Below, one piece after another: positions 35,318 through 43,583 of a stretch of 64,000 nucleotides of DNA. Each line of letters starts with the position of its first letter. The stretch's first letter is position 1. The notes under the pieces are model-generated. The model did no database searches, was not told where the DNA came from, and saw only the letters and a list, made by a program, of their open reading frames with translations. The position numbers were made by a program, and so were the translations under genes. Origin of the DNA: Clostridium chrysemydis (lineage in GTDB: Bacteria; Bacillota; Clostridia; Clostridiales; Clostridiaceae); the NCBI RefSeq assembly GCF_015234215.1, contig NZ_JADEKP010000001.1, positions 1,364,001 through 1,428,000 of the forward strand, written 5' to 3'.

Positions 35318-36671
35318 TTTTAAAAAGTATATTTATTTCAAATTAGTTTTTAGCTTTTTTTGCGTAATTTTTATATCTATGGTTTTATCATTTTTTATTA
35401 CATCTAAAATACATTACGACGATATAAAATCCCATCTTCAAAATGATTTAGATACTTCTATAGAAAATATCTATAAGCTTTATAAGTCATCTCAGTATGA
35501 CGTTATAGATAATTTTATAAATATGACCTTTTACCCAATCACAGGAGTTGCTATTTATGATAAATCTGGGCTTTTATTTGAATCTAGTAAAAAGGATAGA
35601 TCTTTAAATGTTTCAAATTCCTTAGTAGAAGAAGTATTAAATAACAAAAAGGATTTAAATCCTGATACCTCTTTAAACTTCTTTTTCCCAGCAGATACTC
35701 CATCTGGTTTTTATATTAAAGATTCTAATAAAGCATATGCCCTTTTTATAAATGTCTCTAATATAAAAGATGTAGTTAAGATTAATAAGTGGTTATTTTT
35801 AAATATATTTTTCGTCCTATCTTCTGGACTTATAGGTTATATGATTATTGCAAGAGGCATAGTTAAACCTATAAAAACTTTAACATCTGGAACTAAATCT
35901 GTAAGTTCTGGAGACTACGAGTTTCAAATTCCAAACAAACGTAATGACGAAATCGGAGAACTTATAAACACCTTTAATTATATGCTAGTTGAACTTAATA
36001 AAACTGATAAAATGAGAAACGAATTCGTGTCAAATGTTTCTCACGAAATCAAAACACCAATAACTGCAATTCGGGGATTCTCTGATTTATTAACTTATAA
36101 AAATATTTCTGACGAAGAAAGAATTTATTATGCGAACGTTATAAAAGAAGAGGTATTAAAAGTTACATCTCTTAGTGATAATTTACTAAAACTAGCCTCC
36201 CTTGATAACTCAAAAGCTAATATAGATAAAACTAATTTTAAGTTAGATGAATTAATAAGACGTGCTATCTTAGATTTAGAACCCTTTTGGGCAAACAAAA
36301 ACTTAGAGTTTGACTTAGATTTAAAAGATACTATTTTGCTAGGTGATAACAAACTACTTTATCACGTTTTTACAAACCTTATAAGAAATAGCATAAAATT
36401 TTCAAAAGATAGCTCTATAATAAAACTTTCTTTAAATAGTGATGAAAAAAATATATTTTTTGAAATAACTGATTCTGGAACTGGAATTTCTAAAGAATCT
36501 ATCCCTAGAATATTTGAAAGATTTTATAAAGGAGATGAATCTAGAAATTCTGAAGGAACAGGGCTTGGCCTATCTATAGTAAAAAAAATAGTATCACTTC
36601 ATAATGGAACTATAACAGTAGATTCCATAGAAAACACTAAAACAACTTTTTATATTACTTTCCCAAAATAA
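35307..36671 (+). CDS. Sensor histidine kinase
   Basis: A 454-residue membrane kinase. It has two membrane helices (about 12-31 and 159-178) around an extracellular sensor, and a HAMP linker (IVKPIKTLTSGTKSVSSGDY). The phospho-acceptor His lies in FVSNVSHEIKTPITAIRGF. The ATP-binding boxes are NLIRNSIKFS, ITDSGTGIS and GTGLGLSIVKKIV. Its start overlaps the response regulator by 11 bases. The stimulus is likely an envelope-active compound handled by the neighbouring exporter. Confidence 0.92.
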   Translation: MIFNFKKYIYFKLVFSFFCVIFISMVLSFFITSKIHYDDIKSHLQNDLDTSIENIYKLYKSSQYDVIDNFINMTFYPITGVAIYDKSGLLFESSKKDRSLNVSNSLVEEVLNNKKDLNPDTSLNFFFPADTPSGFYIKDSNKAYALFINVSNIKDVVKINKWLFLNIFFVLSSGLIGYMIIARGIVKPIKTLTSGTKSVSSGDYEFQIPNKRNDEIGELINTFNYMLVELNKTDKMRNEFVSNVSHEIKTPITAIRGFSDLLTYKNISDEERIYYANVIKEEVLKVTSLSDNLLKLASLDNSKANIDKTNFKLDELIRRAILDLEPFWANKNLEFDLDLKDTILLGDNKLLYHVFTNLIRNSIKFSKDSSIIKLSLNSDEKNIFFEITDSGTGISKESIPRIFERFYKGDESRNSEGTGLGLSIVKKIVSLHNGTITVDSIENTKTTFYITFPK

Positions 36672-36696
36672 AAAGGCTACGTTTGTAGCCTTTTTA
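36669..36696. terminator. Bidirectional terminator
   Basis: AAAAAGGCTAC and GTAGCCTTTTT arms between the kinase gene and the convergent ndk. Confidence 0.8.
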
Positions 36697-37095
36697 CTAT
36701 TTAAACCATAATTCGATTTCTCTTCTTGCACTCTCTAAAGAATCAGATGCGTGTACGCAGTTTTGAGTTTTATCCGTTCCATATAGCGCTCTAACTGTTC
36801 CAGGTGCTGCTTCTTTAGGGTCTGTGCTTCCATTAATTGCACGAACCTTTTCTATAATATCTTCTCCATCTTCAAGTACAGCACAAACTAATGGCCCTCT
36901 AGTTATAAAACTAATTAAATCATCATAAAAAACTTTACCCTTATGTTCTTTATAGTGCTCACCTGCAAATTCTTTTGTTATTGTAACCATTTTAAGTTCA
37001 ACTATTTTTAAGTTGTTTTCTTCATACATACTTAAAACATTACCGACTACATTTTTCTCTACCCCATCCGGTTTAATTAAAATTAAACTTTTCAT
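36697..37095 (-). CDS. ndk: Nucleoside diphosphate kinase
   Basis: A 132-residue enzyme that balances nucleoside triphosphate pools by phosphotransfer through a phospho-histidine. The catalytic His is in TQNCVHASDS. The opening KSLILIKPDGVEKN, GKVFYDDLI and RAINGSTDPKEAAPGTVR are standard. I start at ATG 37095, eight bases after AGGTGG; a GTG four codons earlier overlaps that site. Confidence 0.95.
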   Translation of the reverse strand: MKSLILIKPDGVEKNVVGNVLSMYEENNLKIVELKMVTITKEFAGEHYKEHKGKVFYDDLISFITRGPLVCAVLEDGEDIIEKVRAINGSTDPKEAAPGTVRALYGTDKTQNCVHASDSLESARREIELWFK

Positions 37096-37205
37096 ACCAT
37101 TTACCACCTTTTTTACCTTAAAATGTTTTTTCTTTTATTATATTGTATTTCGAATTTTCTGACAATATAATTAAAGTATAAAATTACAAAGAGAGGATGA
37201 TTATT

Positions 37206-37478
37206 TTGAAAAGATTAGAGATAATTGCAAGCGGAAGAGTTCAAGGAGTAGGTTTTAGATTTTTTCTAGCTTCTAATGCAAACACTTTAAATTTAACTGG
37301 TTTTTGTAAAAACCTAGAAGATGGTACTGTTTATATAGAAGTGCAAGGGTCAGAAAAACTTTTAGAATCATTTATAGAAAAAATAGAACTTGGAAATAGA
37401 TTTATAAGAGTTACTAATTTAGATAAAAAGGTTATTCCTTTAGTACTTAATGAAAAAAAGTTTAATATGGTTTATTAA
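37206..37478 (+). CDS. acyP: Acylphosphatase
   Basis: A 90-residue enzyme hydrolysing acyl phosphates. The active-site Arg lies in GRVQGVGFRFF and the Asn in GFCKNLEDGTV, both intact. The C-terminal end is slightly divergent. The start is probably TTG 37206, nine bases after GAGAGG. The upstream ATG at 37197 directly abuts that site. Confidence 0.88.
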   Translation: MKRLEIIASGRVQGVGFRFFLASNANTLNLTGFCKNLEDGTVYIEVQGSEKLLESFIEKIELGNRFIRVTNLDKKVIPLVLNEKKFNMVY

Positions 37479-37542
37479 TTATTGATGTTAAAATATGTAA
37501 ATGATATAATTTATTTATAATTAATTTTAATGGAGGTCTATA

Positions 37543-38157
37543 ATGGTAAGTAACACCCTTTTACTTAGAAAATTTGCAATCGATATGATTCGCAAAGGAA
37601 ATCTAAACAAAGCAAAAAGAGCTTTAGTAAAATCTATATCTATAGATTCTACTATACCTGATACTTATACCCTACTTGGTGATATTTTATACTTATTAAA
37701 CAAACCAAACATATCAAGGCAATGTTACTTAGCCTCAATGCACCTTAAAGTAAATAAGTTTAAAACTAATGGAACAAAAACTTTATCTACTATTTTAACT
37801 CAAAAGTTAAACAAGCTTTCAAAAGAGACAAAACTTGTGCTTCCTTCTGTGTTTGGCACAGTTATTTTTGATGATTACACAATAGCTGACCATTTAGCTC
37901 ACTCAGTTATAGATTTTAAAAAAGACTCCTTCGATCCACTACTTAAAGAATGTTCTAAAGTTTATAAAGAACATATAATAACAGGCAGAACAATAGAGTC
38001 TATAATTGATAAATATAGCATTATATTAAATGACTATTTAGAGTTTCGAAGTTCACATTACGTAACTCTTGGAAGGTCAATATTAATTCAAAATATTAAA
38101 TGGAATAAAATAGATTCAGATGATGTAATTAATCTTTACCTAAAACAATTTAATTAA
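37543..38157 (+). CDS. Hypothetical protein with TPR-like N-terminus
   Basis: A 204-residue soluble protein. Residues 9-68 form two helical hairpins of TPR character (AIDMIRKGNLNKAKRALVKS, then PDTYTLLGDILYLLNKPNIS). The remainder (about 90-204) is mainly helical and unrecognised. It has a good GGAGG site and its own terminator. A scaffold or interaction role is all that can be inferred. Confidence 0.65.
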   Translation: MVSNTLLLRKFAIDMIRKGNLNKAKRALVKSISIDSTIPDTYTLLGDILYLLNKPNISRQCYLASMHLKVNKFKTNGTKTLSTILTQKLNKLSKETKLVLPSVFGTVIFDDYTIADHLAHSVIDFKKDSFDPLLKECSKVYKEHIITGRTIESIIDKYSIILNDYLEFRSSHYVTLGRSILIQNIKWNKIDSDDVINLYLKQFN

Positions 38158-38164
38158 ATATTTA

Positions 38165-38204
38165 ATGCCCTATTAACTAAATTTAATTAATAGGGCATTT
38201 TAAT
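38165..38204. terminator. Bidirectional terminator
   Basis: ATGCCCTATTAA and TTAATAGGGCAT arms between convergent genes. Confidence 0.8.
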
Positions 38205-38207
38205 ATT

Positions 38208-39587
38208 TTAAACTTCTAAGACTTCTAACTCACTAGAAATTTCTTTATTATCAATCTCTTCAAAGTATTTTTCAGTTTCTTCAAAGACAACTTTTCTTAA
38301 TGCAATAATAGCAATAAGATTTGGAATAGCCATTAGTCCATTTACTATATCTGCAGCTATAAAAATAGTATCTAAAGATAGGAAAGCTCCTACTGCTACT
38401 AAAAATATATAAAAATATTTAAATGGCTTTACTGCCTTTTCTCCTAAAAGGTATAAGACGCATTTTTCTCCATAGTAATTCCATCCTAAAATTGTTGTAA
38501 AAGCAAAAAATATAAGCCCTATATTTACAATATATTTTCCAAGTATCGCTATAGGGAATCCTTTTGAAAAGGCTGCTGTTGTAAGAAGCGCCCCATCTAA
38601 ATTTGAAGAATACATCCCAGTTAAAACTATTACTATACCTGTCATAGTACAAATTATTATAGTATCAAAAAATGTTCCAGTCATAGATATAAGTCCTTGT
38701 TTTGCAGGTGAATTAGTCTTAGCTGCAGCTGCAGCTATTGGTGCACTTCCAAGGCCAGCTTCGTTTGAAAATACTCCTCTACTAATTCCCTTTTGCATAA
38801 CTACTATAATTCCTATTCCAGCTCCTGCACCAAATACAGATTCTGGGTTAAATGCGCTTTCTATGATTAACTTTACAGCACTTGGAACACTTCCTAAATT
38901 AAAAAGAATTACTATAACAACTCCAACTATATATAATCCTGCCATAAGAGGAACTACACTTTCAGCTACCTTTGATATTCTTTTTATTCCACCTAATGTA
39001 ACTAAAGCTACTATTACCGTAACTATTACAGCTGTGACTATTATTGGCATATTTAAGCTTGTTTTTGCAGCTTCTGATATTGATTTTACTTGAGCAAAAG
39101 TTCCTATACCAAATAATGCAACTAAAACTCCAAACAATGCAAAGATTTTTGCAAGCCACTTGTTTCCCATTCCGTTTTGTATATAATACATAGGTCCTCC
39201 ACAAGCTTCTCCTTTGCTATCAAACTCTCTATATTTTATAGCGAGTACACCTTCTGCATATTTAGTTGCCATTCCGAAAAACGCAGCAACCCACATCCAA
39301 AAAAGTGCACCAGGCCCCCCTGCTTTTATAGCTGTTGCAACACCAACTATATTACCTGTACCTATAGTTGCAGATAATGCTGTGCAAAGAGCTCCAAAAG
39401 ATGATACATCACCTTTCCCTGACTTTTCATCGTTATCTTTTTGGAAGATAAGACAAACAGCTTTCTTAAGTCTTGTAACTTGTAAAAATTTTAATTTAAA
39501 TGTTAAAAAGATACCTGTTCCTACTAAAAGTATAATAAGAGGTGGTCCCCAAACTATAGCATCTAGCTTTTCTAAAAAATTTTGCAT
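38208..39587 (-). CDS. Glycine/alanine:sodium symporter (AGCS family)
   Basis: A 459-residue carrier with about ten or more membrane helices. Signatures are ATIGTGNIVGVATAIKAGGPG, LFWMWVAAFFGMATKYAEG, GGPMYYIQNGMG and SRGVFSNEAGLGSAPIAAAA. A tandem glycine riboswitch lies directly upstream, so glycine is the probable main substrate or signal. The start is ATG 39587 with TAGGAGG seven bases upstream. Confidence 0.93.
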   Translation of the reverse strand: MQNFLEKLDAIVWGPPLIILLVGTGIFLTFKLKFLQVTRLKKAVCLIFQKDNDEKSGKGDVSSFGALCTALSATIGTGNIVGVATAIKAGGPGALFWMWVAAFFGMATKYAEGVLAIKYREFDSKGEACGGPMYYIQNGMGNKWLAKIFALFGVLVALFGIGTFAQVKSISEAAKTSLNMPIIVTAVIVTVIVALVTLGGIKRISKVAESVVPLMAGLYIVGVVIVILFNLGSVPSAVKLIIESAFNPESVFGAGAGIGIIVVMQKGISRGVFSNEAGLGSAPIAAAAAKTNSPAKQGLISMTGTFFDTIIICTMTGIVIVLTGMYSSNLDGALLTTAAFSKGFPIAILGKYIVNIGLIFFAFTTILGWNYYGEKCVLYLLGEKAVKPFKYFYIFLVAVGAFLSLDTIFIAADIVNGLMAIPNLIAIIALRKVVFEETEKYFEEIDNKEISSELEVLEV

Positions 39588-39657
39588 AAAAAATTCCTCC
39601 TAAATTTTAAATTTGGAGGAGATAAATAAAGCTAATAAATCTCTAAAAGCTTTATAA
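39588..39657 (-). promoter_or_regulatory. Riboswitch expression platform and possible SD-sequestering hairpin
   Basis: On the minus strand, CCTCCAAAT can pair with ATTTAGGAGG, hiding the ribosome binding site. An upstream pairing of GGGGAT-T-ATAAAGCT with AGCTTTAT-TT-ATCTCC competes for part of the first arm. The two folds are partly exclusive, which suggests translational control by glycine. Confidence 0.5.
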
Positions 39658-39826
39658 TCCCCTGTCCTTTTACCTGAGAGTTTCGAAATAATTATTTCTT
39701 GCTCCTTCGGTGCTTAAGTTAAACTTAAGTCTCTCCAAGGGCTCGTCCAATAGCAGTCCTTAAACCTGAAAGATTTGCTTCTTCGGTGGGTTAAATTTTA
39801 ACCACTCTCCTACTATCTTCATCCGA
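39658..39826 (-). promoter_or_regulatory. Tandem glycine riboswitch
   Basis: Two aptamers occur on the minus strand. The first is GGAGAGTGGTT, ACCCACCGAAGAAGC, TTTCAGGTTTAAGGAC. The second is TGGAGAGACTTAAG, GCACCGAAGGAGCAA, ACTCTCAGGTAAAAGGACAG. A short linker joins them, as in the classical cooperative gcvT-type RNA. It precedes an AGCS glycine/alanine carrier. Confidence 0.95.
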
Positions 39827-39942
39827 ACACATATTAATTTTTATAGCAATTATACAATTTCAAAGAATAATTTGTCAAATTCTTTTTCTTTGTAAACATT
39901 TTTCCTAAATGTTATTATAATTATAAACGTTGGAGGTACCTT

Positions 39943-40149
39943 ATGTTAGCTAAAATAATATACATATTTTTGTTTTTGTTTTTTTTAGTAGAAATTATCG
40001 GTGTAATAAAAGGCTTATTTTTATTAAAATCTGATACAGAATTTACTAAACATAAAATTCTTTTATCTATAGCTTTAGTTTTAATTACTGCAATTCAAAT
40101 AATTGTAACTTTTCTCTTAGTAGATTACTTAATAAAACTTTTCTTATAA
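39943..40149 (+). CDS. Small two-helix membrane protein
   Basis: A 68-residue protein with two hydrophobic helices (about 4-27 and 42-66) joined by a basic loop (LKSDTEFTKHK). A GGAGG site is seven bases upstream and a terminator follows at once, so it is a likely real gene. The family is not recognised. It is divergent from the glycine symporter leader. Confidence 0.6.
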   Translation: MLAKIIYIFLFLFFLVEIIGVIKGLFLLKSDTEFTKHKILLSIALVLITAIQIIVTFLLVDYLIKLFL

Positions 40150-40187
40150 AAAACCCCTAAATAGAAATTTCTACTTAGGGCTTTTTT
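40147..40187. terminator. Bidirectional terminator
   Basis: AAAAAACCCCTAAATAGAAA and TTTCTACTTAGGGCTTTTTT arms between the small membrane gene and leuA. Confidence 0.75.
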
Positions 40188-41677
40188 CATTTATTTAAAG
40201 CATTCATATATGCATTTGCACTAGCTTCTATAACGTCAGTACTAACTCCTCTACCTAAAACTTTCCTATCTTCGCTTTTTAATTTTACAGTAACTTCACC
40301 TAAAGCATCAGTACCACTACTTATAGATTTTAATTTGTAATCTATTAAAGTGTATTCAGTTTTAGTAGCTCTTTCTATAGCATTAAAAATAGCATTAACA
40401 GGTCCGTCTCCGCAAGCTGCCTCTTCTATGATCTCTTCGTCTAATTCTATTTTTACGTTAGCCATAGAACTTATATTGTTCCCAGTACTAACATTAAAAC
40501 TTAAAAGCTTATATCTATCTTCTATTTTTACACTTGAATCATTAATAAGGGCTTCTATATCTTTATCTGAAACTTCTTTTTTCTTATCTGCTAATTCTTT
40601 AAATTTAGTAAAAGCCTCCACTATTTTTTCTTCACTTAAATCGTAGCCAAGTTCCCTTAAATGCTCTGAAAAAGCATGCTTTCCAGAGTGTTTTCCAAGG
40701 ACCATATTATTAGTTTTAAACCCTACAGATTCAGGTGTCATAATCTCGTATGTTTCTCTCTTTTCTAAAACACCATGCTGATGAATTCCAGACTCGTGAG
40801 AAAAAGCATTAGCGCCTACTATAGCCTTGTTTGGCTGAACATTTATCCCTGTAAAATACGAGACTAGAGAAGATACTCTATAAATTTTTTCTGTGTTTAT
40901 ATCTGTTTTAAAGCCATATATATCTTTTCTAGTTTCTATAGCCATACAAACCTCTTCTAAAGCTGCATTTCCAGCTCTTTCTCCAAGCCCATTTACAGCA
41001 CACTCCACTTGCCTTGCCCCTGCATTTATAGCTGCAAGTGAGTTTGAAACTGCCATTCCTAAATCGTTGTGGCAATGAACACTTATAATTACATTTTCTA
41101 TACCATTAACATTTTCTTTTATTCCTTTAATTAAATCTCCAAACTCATCTGGAGTAGAATACCCTACAGTATCTGGAATATTTAAAACAGTAGCACCAGC
41201 TTTTATTGCAGTTTCTAAAACTTTATATAAAAATTCTTTATCAGTTCTAGATCCATCCTCTGGAGAAAACTCTACATCATCTACTAAAGTTTTAGCGTAA
41301 GATACCATATTATATACTCTTTCTAAAACCTCTTCTCTAGTCATTTTTAGCTTGTACTTCATATGGATATCAGAAGTTGCAAGAAAGGTATGAATTCTTT
41401 TTTTATTTGCATATTTTATAGCTTCGTATGCTCTATCTATATCTTCTTTATTTGCTCTTGCAAGTGCGTTTACTATAGAGTTTTTAATATTTAAAGCTAT
41501 AAGCTTAACTCCTTCAAAATCTCCTTTTGATGCCATAGGAAATCCCGCCTCTATTACATCTACCCCAAGTTTTTCTAAAGATTTTGCTATCTCTAATTTT
41601 TCTTTTGCATTTAAACTTACCCCAGGAGTTTGCTCTCCATCTCTTAACGTGGTATCAAAAATAAATATTTTTTCCAT
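40187..41677 (-). CDS. leuA: 2-isopropylmalate synthase
   Basis: A 496-residue enzyme condensing acetyl-CoA with 2-oxoisovalerate, the first step of leucine synthesis. The catalytic domain opens with DTTLRDGEQTPGVSLN, with metal ligands in SVHCHNDLGMA and GERAGNAALEE. SHESGIHQHG and the LGKHSGKHAF linker follow. Residues 360-496 form the LeuA dimer domain for feedback inhibition. Length and the leucine-type T-box leader favour LeuA over homocitrate or citramalate synthases. It stands alone, with no leuBCD beside it. Confidence 0.92.
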   Translation of the reverse strand: MEKIFIFDTTLRDGEQTPGVSLNAKEKLEIAKSLEKLGVDVIEAGFPMASKGDFEGVKLIALNIKNSIVNALARANKEDIDRAYEAIKYANKKRIHTFLATSDIHMKYKLKMTREEVLERVYNMVSYAKTLVDDVEFSPEDGSRTDKEFLYKVLETAIKAGATVLNIPDTVGYSTPDEFGDLIKGIKENVNGIENVIISVHCHNDLGMAVSNSLAAINAGARQVECAVNGLGERAGNAALEEVCMAIETRKDIYGFKTDINTEKIYRVSSLVSYFTGINVQPNKAIVGANAFSHESGIHQHGVLEKRETYEIMTPESVGFKTNNMVLGKHSGKHAFSEHLRELGYDLSEEKIVEAFTKFKELADKKKEVSDKDIEALINDSSVKIEDRYKLLSFNVSTGNNISSMANVKIELDEEIIEEAACGDGPVNAIFNAIERATKTEYTLIDYKLKSISSGTDALGEVTVKLKSEDRKVLGRGVSTDVIEASANAYMNALNK

Positions 41678-41704
41678 AAAAATTTAGCCCCCTTTTTAAT
41701 TTAA

Positions 41705-41915
41705 ATATAAAAAAACGCCTTTATTACTCCAATATTGGAGCGATAAACGCGGTACCATCCAAACTTTTTCTTAATTTAAATAACGGCAAAACAACCGGTA
41801 AGGTTTCTTATTCCTCACAGCTCAAAGGCAAGTTCAAAGGGGTTAGTTACTAGATTACACCACCCTCTAGCTCTCTTAAAATCTACTCTCCTTTTACTAC
41901 TCCTAATCAACGCTA
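41705..41915 (-). promoter_or_regulatory. T-box leader (probable leucine)
   Basis: On the minus strand the leader has AGAGAGCTAGAGGGTGGTG in stem I, GAACTTGCC with a candidate CUU leucine specifier near 41830-41832, and the T-box TGGATGGTACCGCG. A terminator hairpin, CTCCAATATTGGAG within an outer stem, is followed by a T-run. Uncharged tRNA-Leu would favour the antiterminator and leuA transcription. Confidence 0.92.
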
Positions 41916-42046
41916 ATATTTCATTTTAATAAATATTACTATAGTTTCCTGTAAATGTCAATATTTTTAACATTTATATTTTATTGATTTTTCATTTAAT
42001 AAGATGTTATATTATTTTTAAGAGACGAAAGAGAAGGTGAAAATAT

Positions 42047-42844
42047 ATGATCAAATTAATAGCTTCAGATATGGATGGAACACTTCTTACTCCTGGTGGA
42101 CAAGTTCCCGAAGAATTTTTTGATATTTTCAAAAAATTAAACAAAAAAAATATCAAATTTGTAGTAGCAAGTGGAAGACCACACAAAACTTTATATGAAA
42201 ACTTCAAACCAATATCAGATGAACTTTTATATATTTCTGATAACGGTGCTGTTGTTTCTGAAGGTTCTAATGTATTATCTGTTGAACTTATACCAGAAGA
42301 TATTATTAAAAAAGTATATGAAGTATGCAGTGATATTAAAAATACAAGACTTGTAGTATGCGGCTTAAAATCTGCTTACCATCTTCCTTGTGATGGTGAA
42401 ATGCTAAAAGAAATTGATAAATACTATATTCATAAAACTGTAGTTAATTCTTACGACGAAATTGATGATAAGATATTTAAAATTTCTATCTGTGATATGG
42501 ACTCAGCTTTAGAAAATTCTTTCCCTATAGTGGACAAGCATTTTTCTAAAATCCTTAAAACTGTAGTTGCAGGTAAAGCTTGGGTTGACTTTACTAACTT
42601 AGGAGTTAATAAAGGAACTGCAATTGAAAAATTTCAAAAAGAAAAAGGTATAACTATAGATGAAACTATGGCATTTGGAGATTATTTTAACGACGTTGAA
42701 CTTCTTCAAAAGGCAAAATATAGTTATGTAATGGAAGACGCTTTAGATGAGATGAAAGCTTACGGAAACTTTATTTGTAAAAGCAATAAAGAAAACGGAG
42801 TACTTAAAGTTTTAAATGACGTTTTAAATAATGAAATAAAATAA
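42047..42844 (+). CDS. HAD superfamily phosphatase (Cof type)
   Basis: A 265-residue hydrolase. HAD motif I is LIASDMDGTLL (nucleophile Asp and acid/base Asp). Motif II is FVVASGRPH, and the motif III Lys precedes GVNKGTAIEKF. Motif IV is MAFGDYFNDVELL. A C2-type cap lies between motifs II and III. Members dephosphorylate sugar phosphates or flavin/PLP-type molecules; the substrate is not determined. It is a single gene closed by a strong hairpin. Confidence 0.9.
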   Translation: MIKLIASDMDGTLLTPGGQVPEEFFDIFKKLNKKNIKFVVASGRPHKTLYENFKPISDELLYISDNGAVVSEGSNVLSVELIPEDIIKKVYEVCSDIKNTRLVVCGLKSAYHLPCDGEMLKEIDKYYIHKTVVNSYDEIDDKIFKISICDMDSALENSFPIVDKHFSKILKTVVAGKAWVDFTNLGVNKGTAIEKFQKEKGITIDETMAFGDYFNDVELLQKAKYSYVMEDALDEMKAYGNFICKSNKENGVLKVLNDVLNNEIK

Positions 42845-42847
42845 TTT

Positions 42848-42893
42848 AAGGCCAAAGAGTAATATTAGTTATAACTCTTTGGCCTCTATTTTA
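42848..42893. terminator. Bidirectional terminator
   Basis: AAGGCCAAAGAGT and ACTCTTTGGCCT arms between convergent genes. Confidence 0.8.
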
Positions 42894-43475
42894 AACTTTT
42901 TTAATTAATTTCTTACTTTTACTATTTACTCTTTTAAATCCAAGTCTTTCATAAAATCTTACTAGATTTTCATTATTTGCCCTAAGGGATACCTTTAAAT
43001 AGCCCTTTTCTTTTGCGGTTTTTAAAACATCTTCTATAAGAATTTCACTATATCCTTTCCCTCTAAACTTCTCATTTATTATGATATTAGATAAATAGTA
43101 CTCATTGAAAAAACATTCAAAATCTAAAAGGTATACCAATGTTAAAAATACAAATCTTATTTTTTCTTTTAAATTTTTTTGCATCTTTATAACAAATAAA
43201 TCTGCTAAAAATGTCTTCATTTTTAGTTTTTTCCCTTCTATAGATAATGCTATTCCAATTATTTCTTCATCTAGCCTTAACACTCTAAAGTTATCATAAT
43301 AAAATCTAGTTCCACCTCTTTTCATTAATTTCTTAAGTCTTACTATTAACTCATTTCTTTCCCCTCTGCCCCATTCATCTTCTGGGTAATCTTCTGTTTT
43401 ATAAAGCAGGTTCGTGAGCTCCTCTATATCGTCTTCTTTACCATTTGTAATTTTAAGTTTTGATTCTGAATCCAA
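42891..43475 (-). CDS. GNAT family N-acetyltransferase
   Basis: A 194-residue acetyltransferase, apparently starting at TTG 43475 nine bases after AAAGGA. Motif A is IIINEKFRGKGYSEILIEDV and motif B is VSLRANNENLVRFYERLGFK. The longer N-terminal half has an extra helical insert (MKTFLADLFVIKMQKNLKEK). The C-terminus is basic. The substrate is unknown. Confidence 0.82.
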   Translation of the reverse strand: MDSESKLKITNGKEDDIEELTNLLYKTEDYPEDEWGRGERNELIVRLKKLMKRGGTRFYYDNFRVLRLDEEIIGIALSIEGKKLKMKTFLADLFVIKMQKNLKEKIRFVFLTLVYLLDFECFFNEYYLSNIIINEKFRGKGYSEILIEDVLKTAKEKGYLKVSLRANNENLVRFYERLGFKRVNSKSKKLIKKV

Positions 43476-43583
43476 AATCTCATTTCCTTTCTTAACTTTA
43501 TATTTTTATTATATGTAATTTATTAGAATAATTAAATATAACAATGAGAAAAATATAAGATATATTTAAAAGTAGGTGATAAA

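Noticed and set aside
39214-39603. Plus-strand open frame opposite the glycine symporter
   Set aside because: Shadow of a strongly supported gene; no start signal and no family resemblance.
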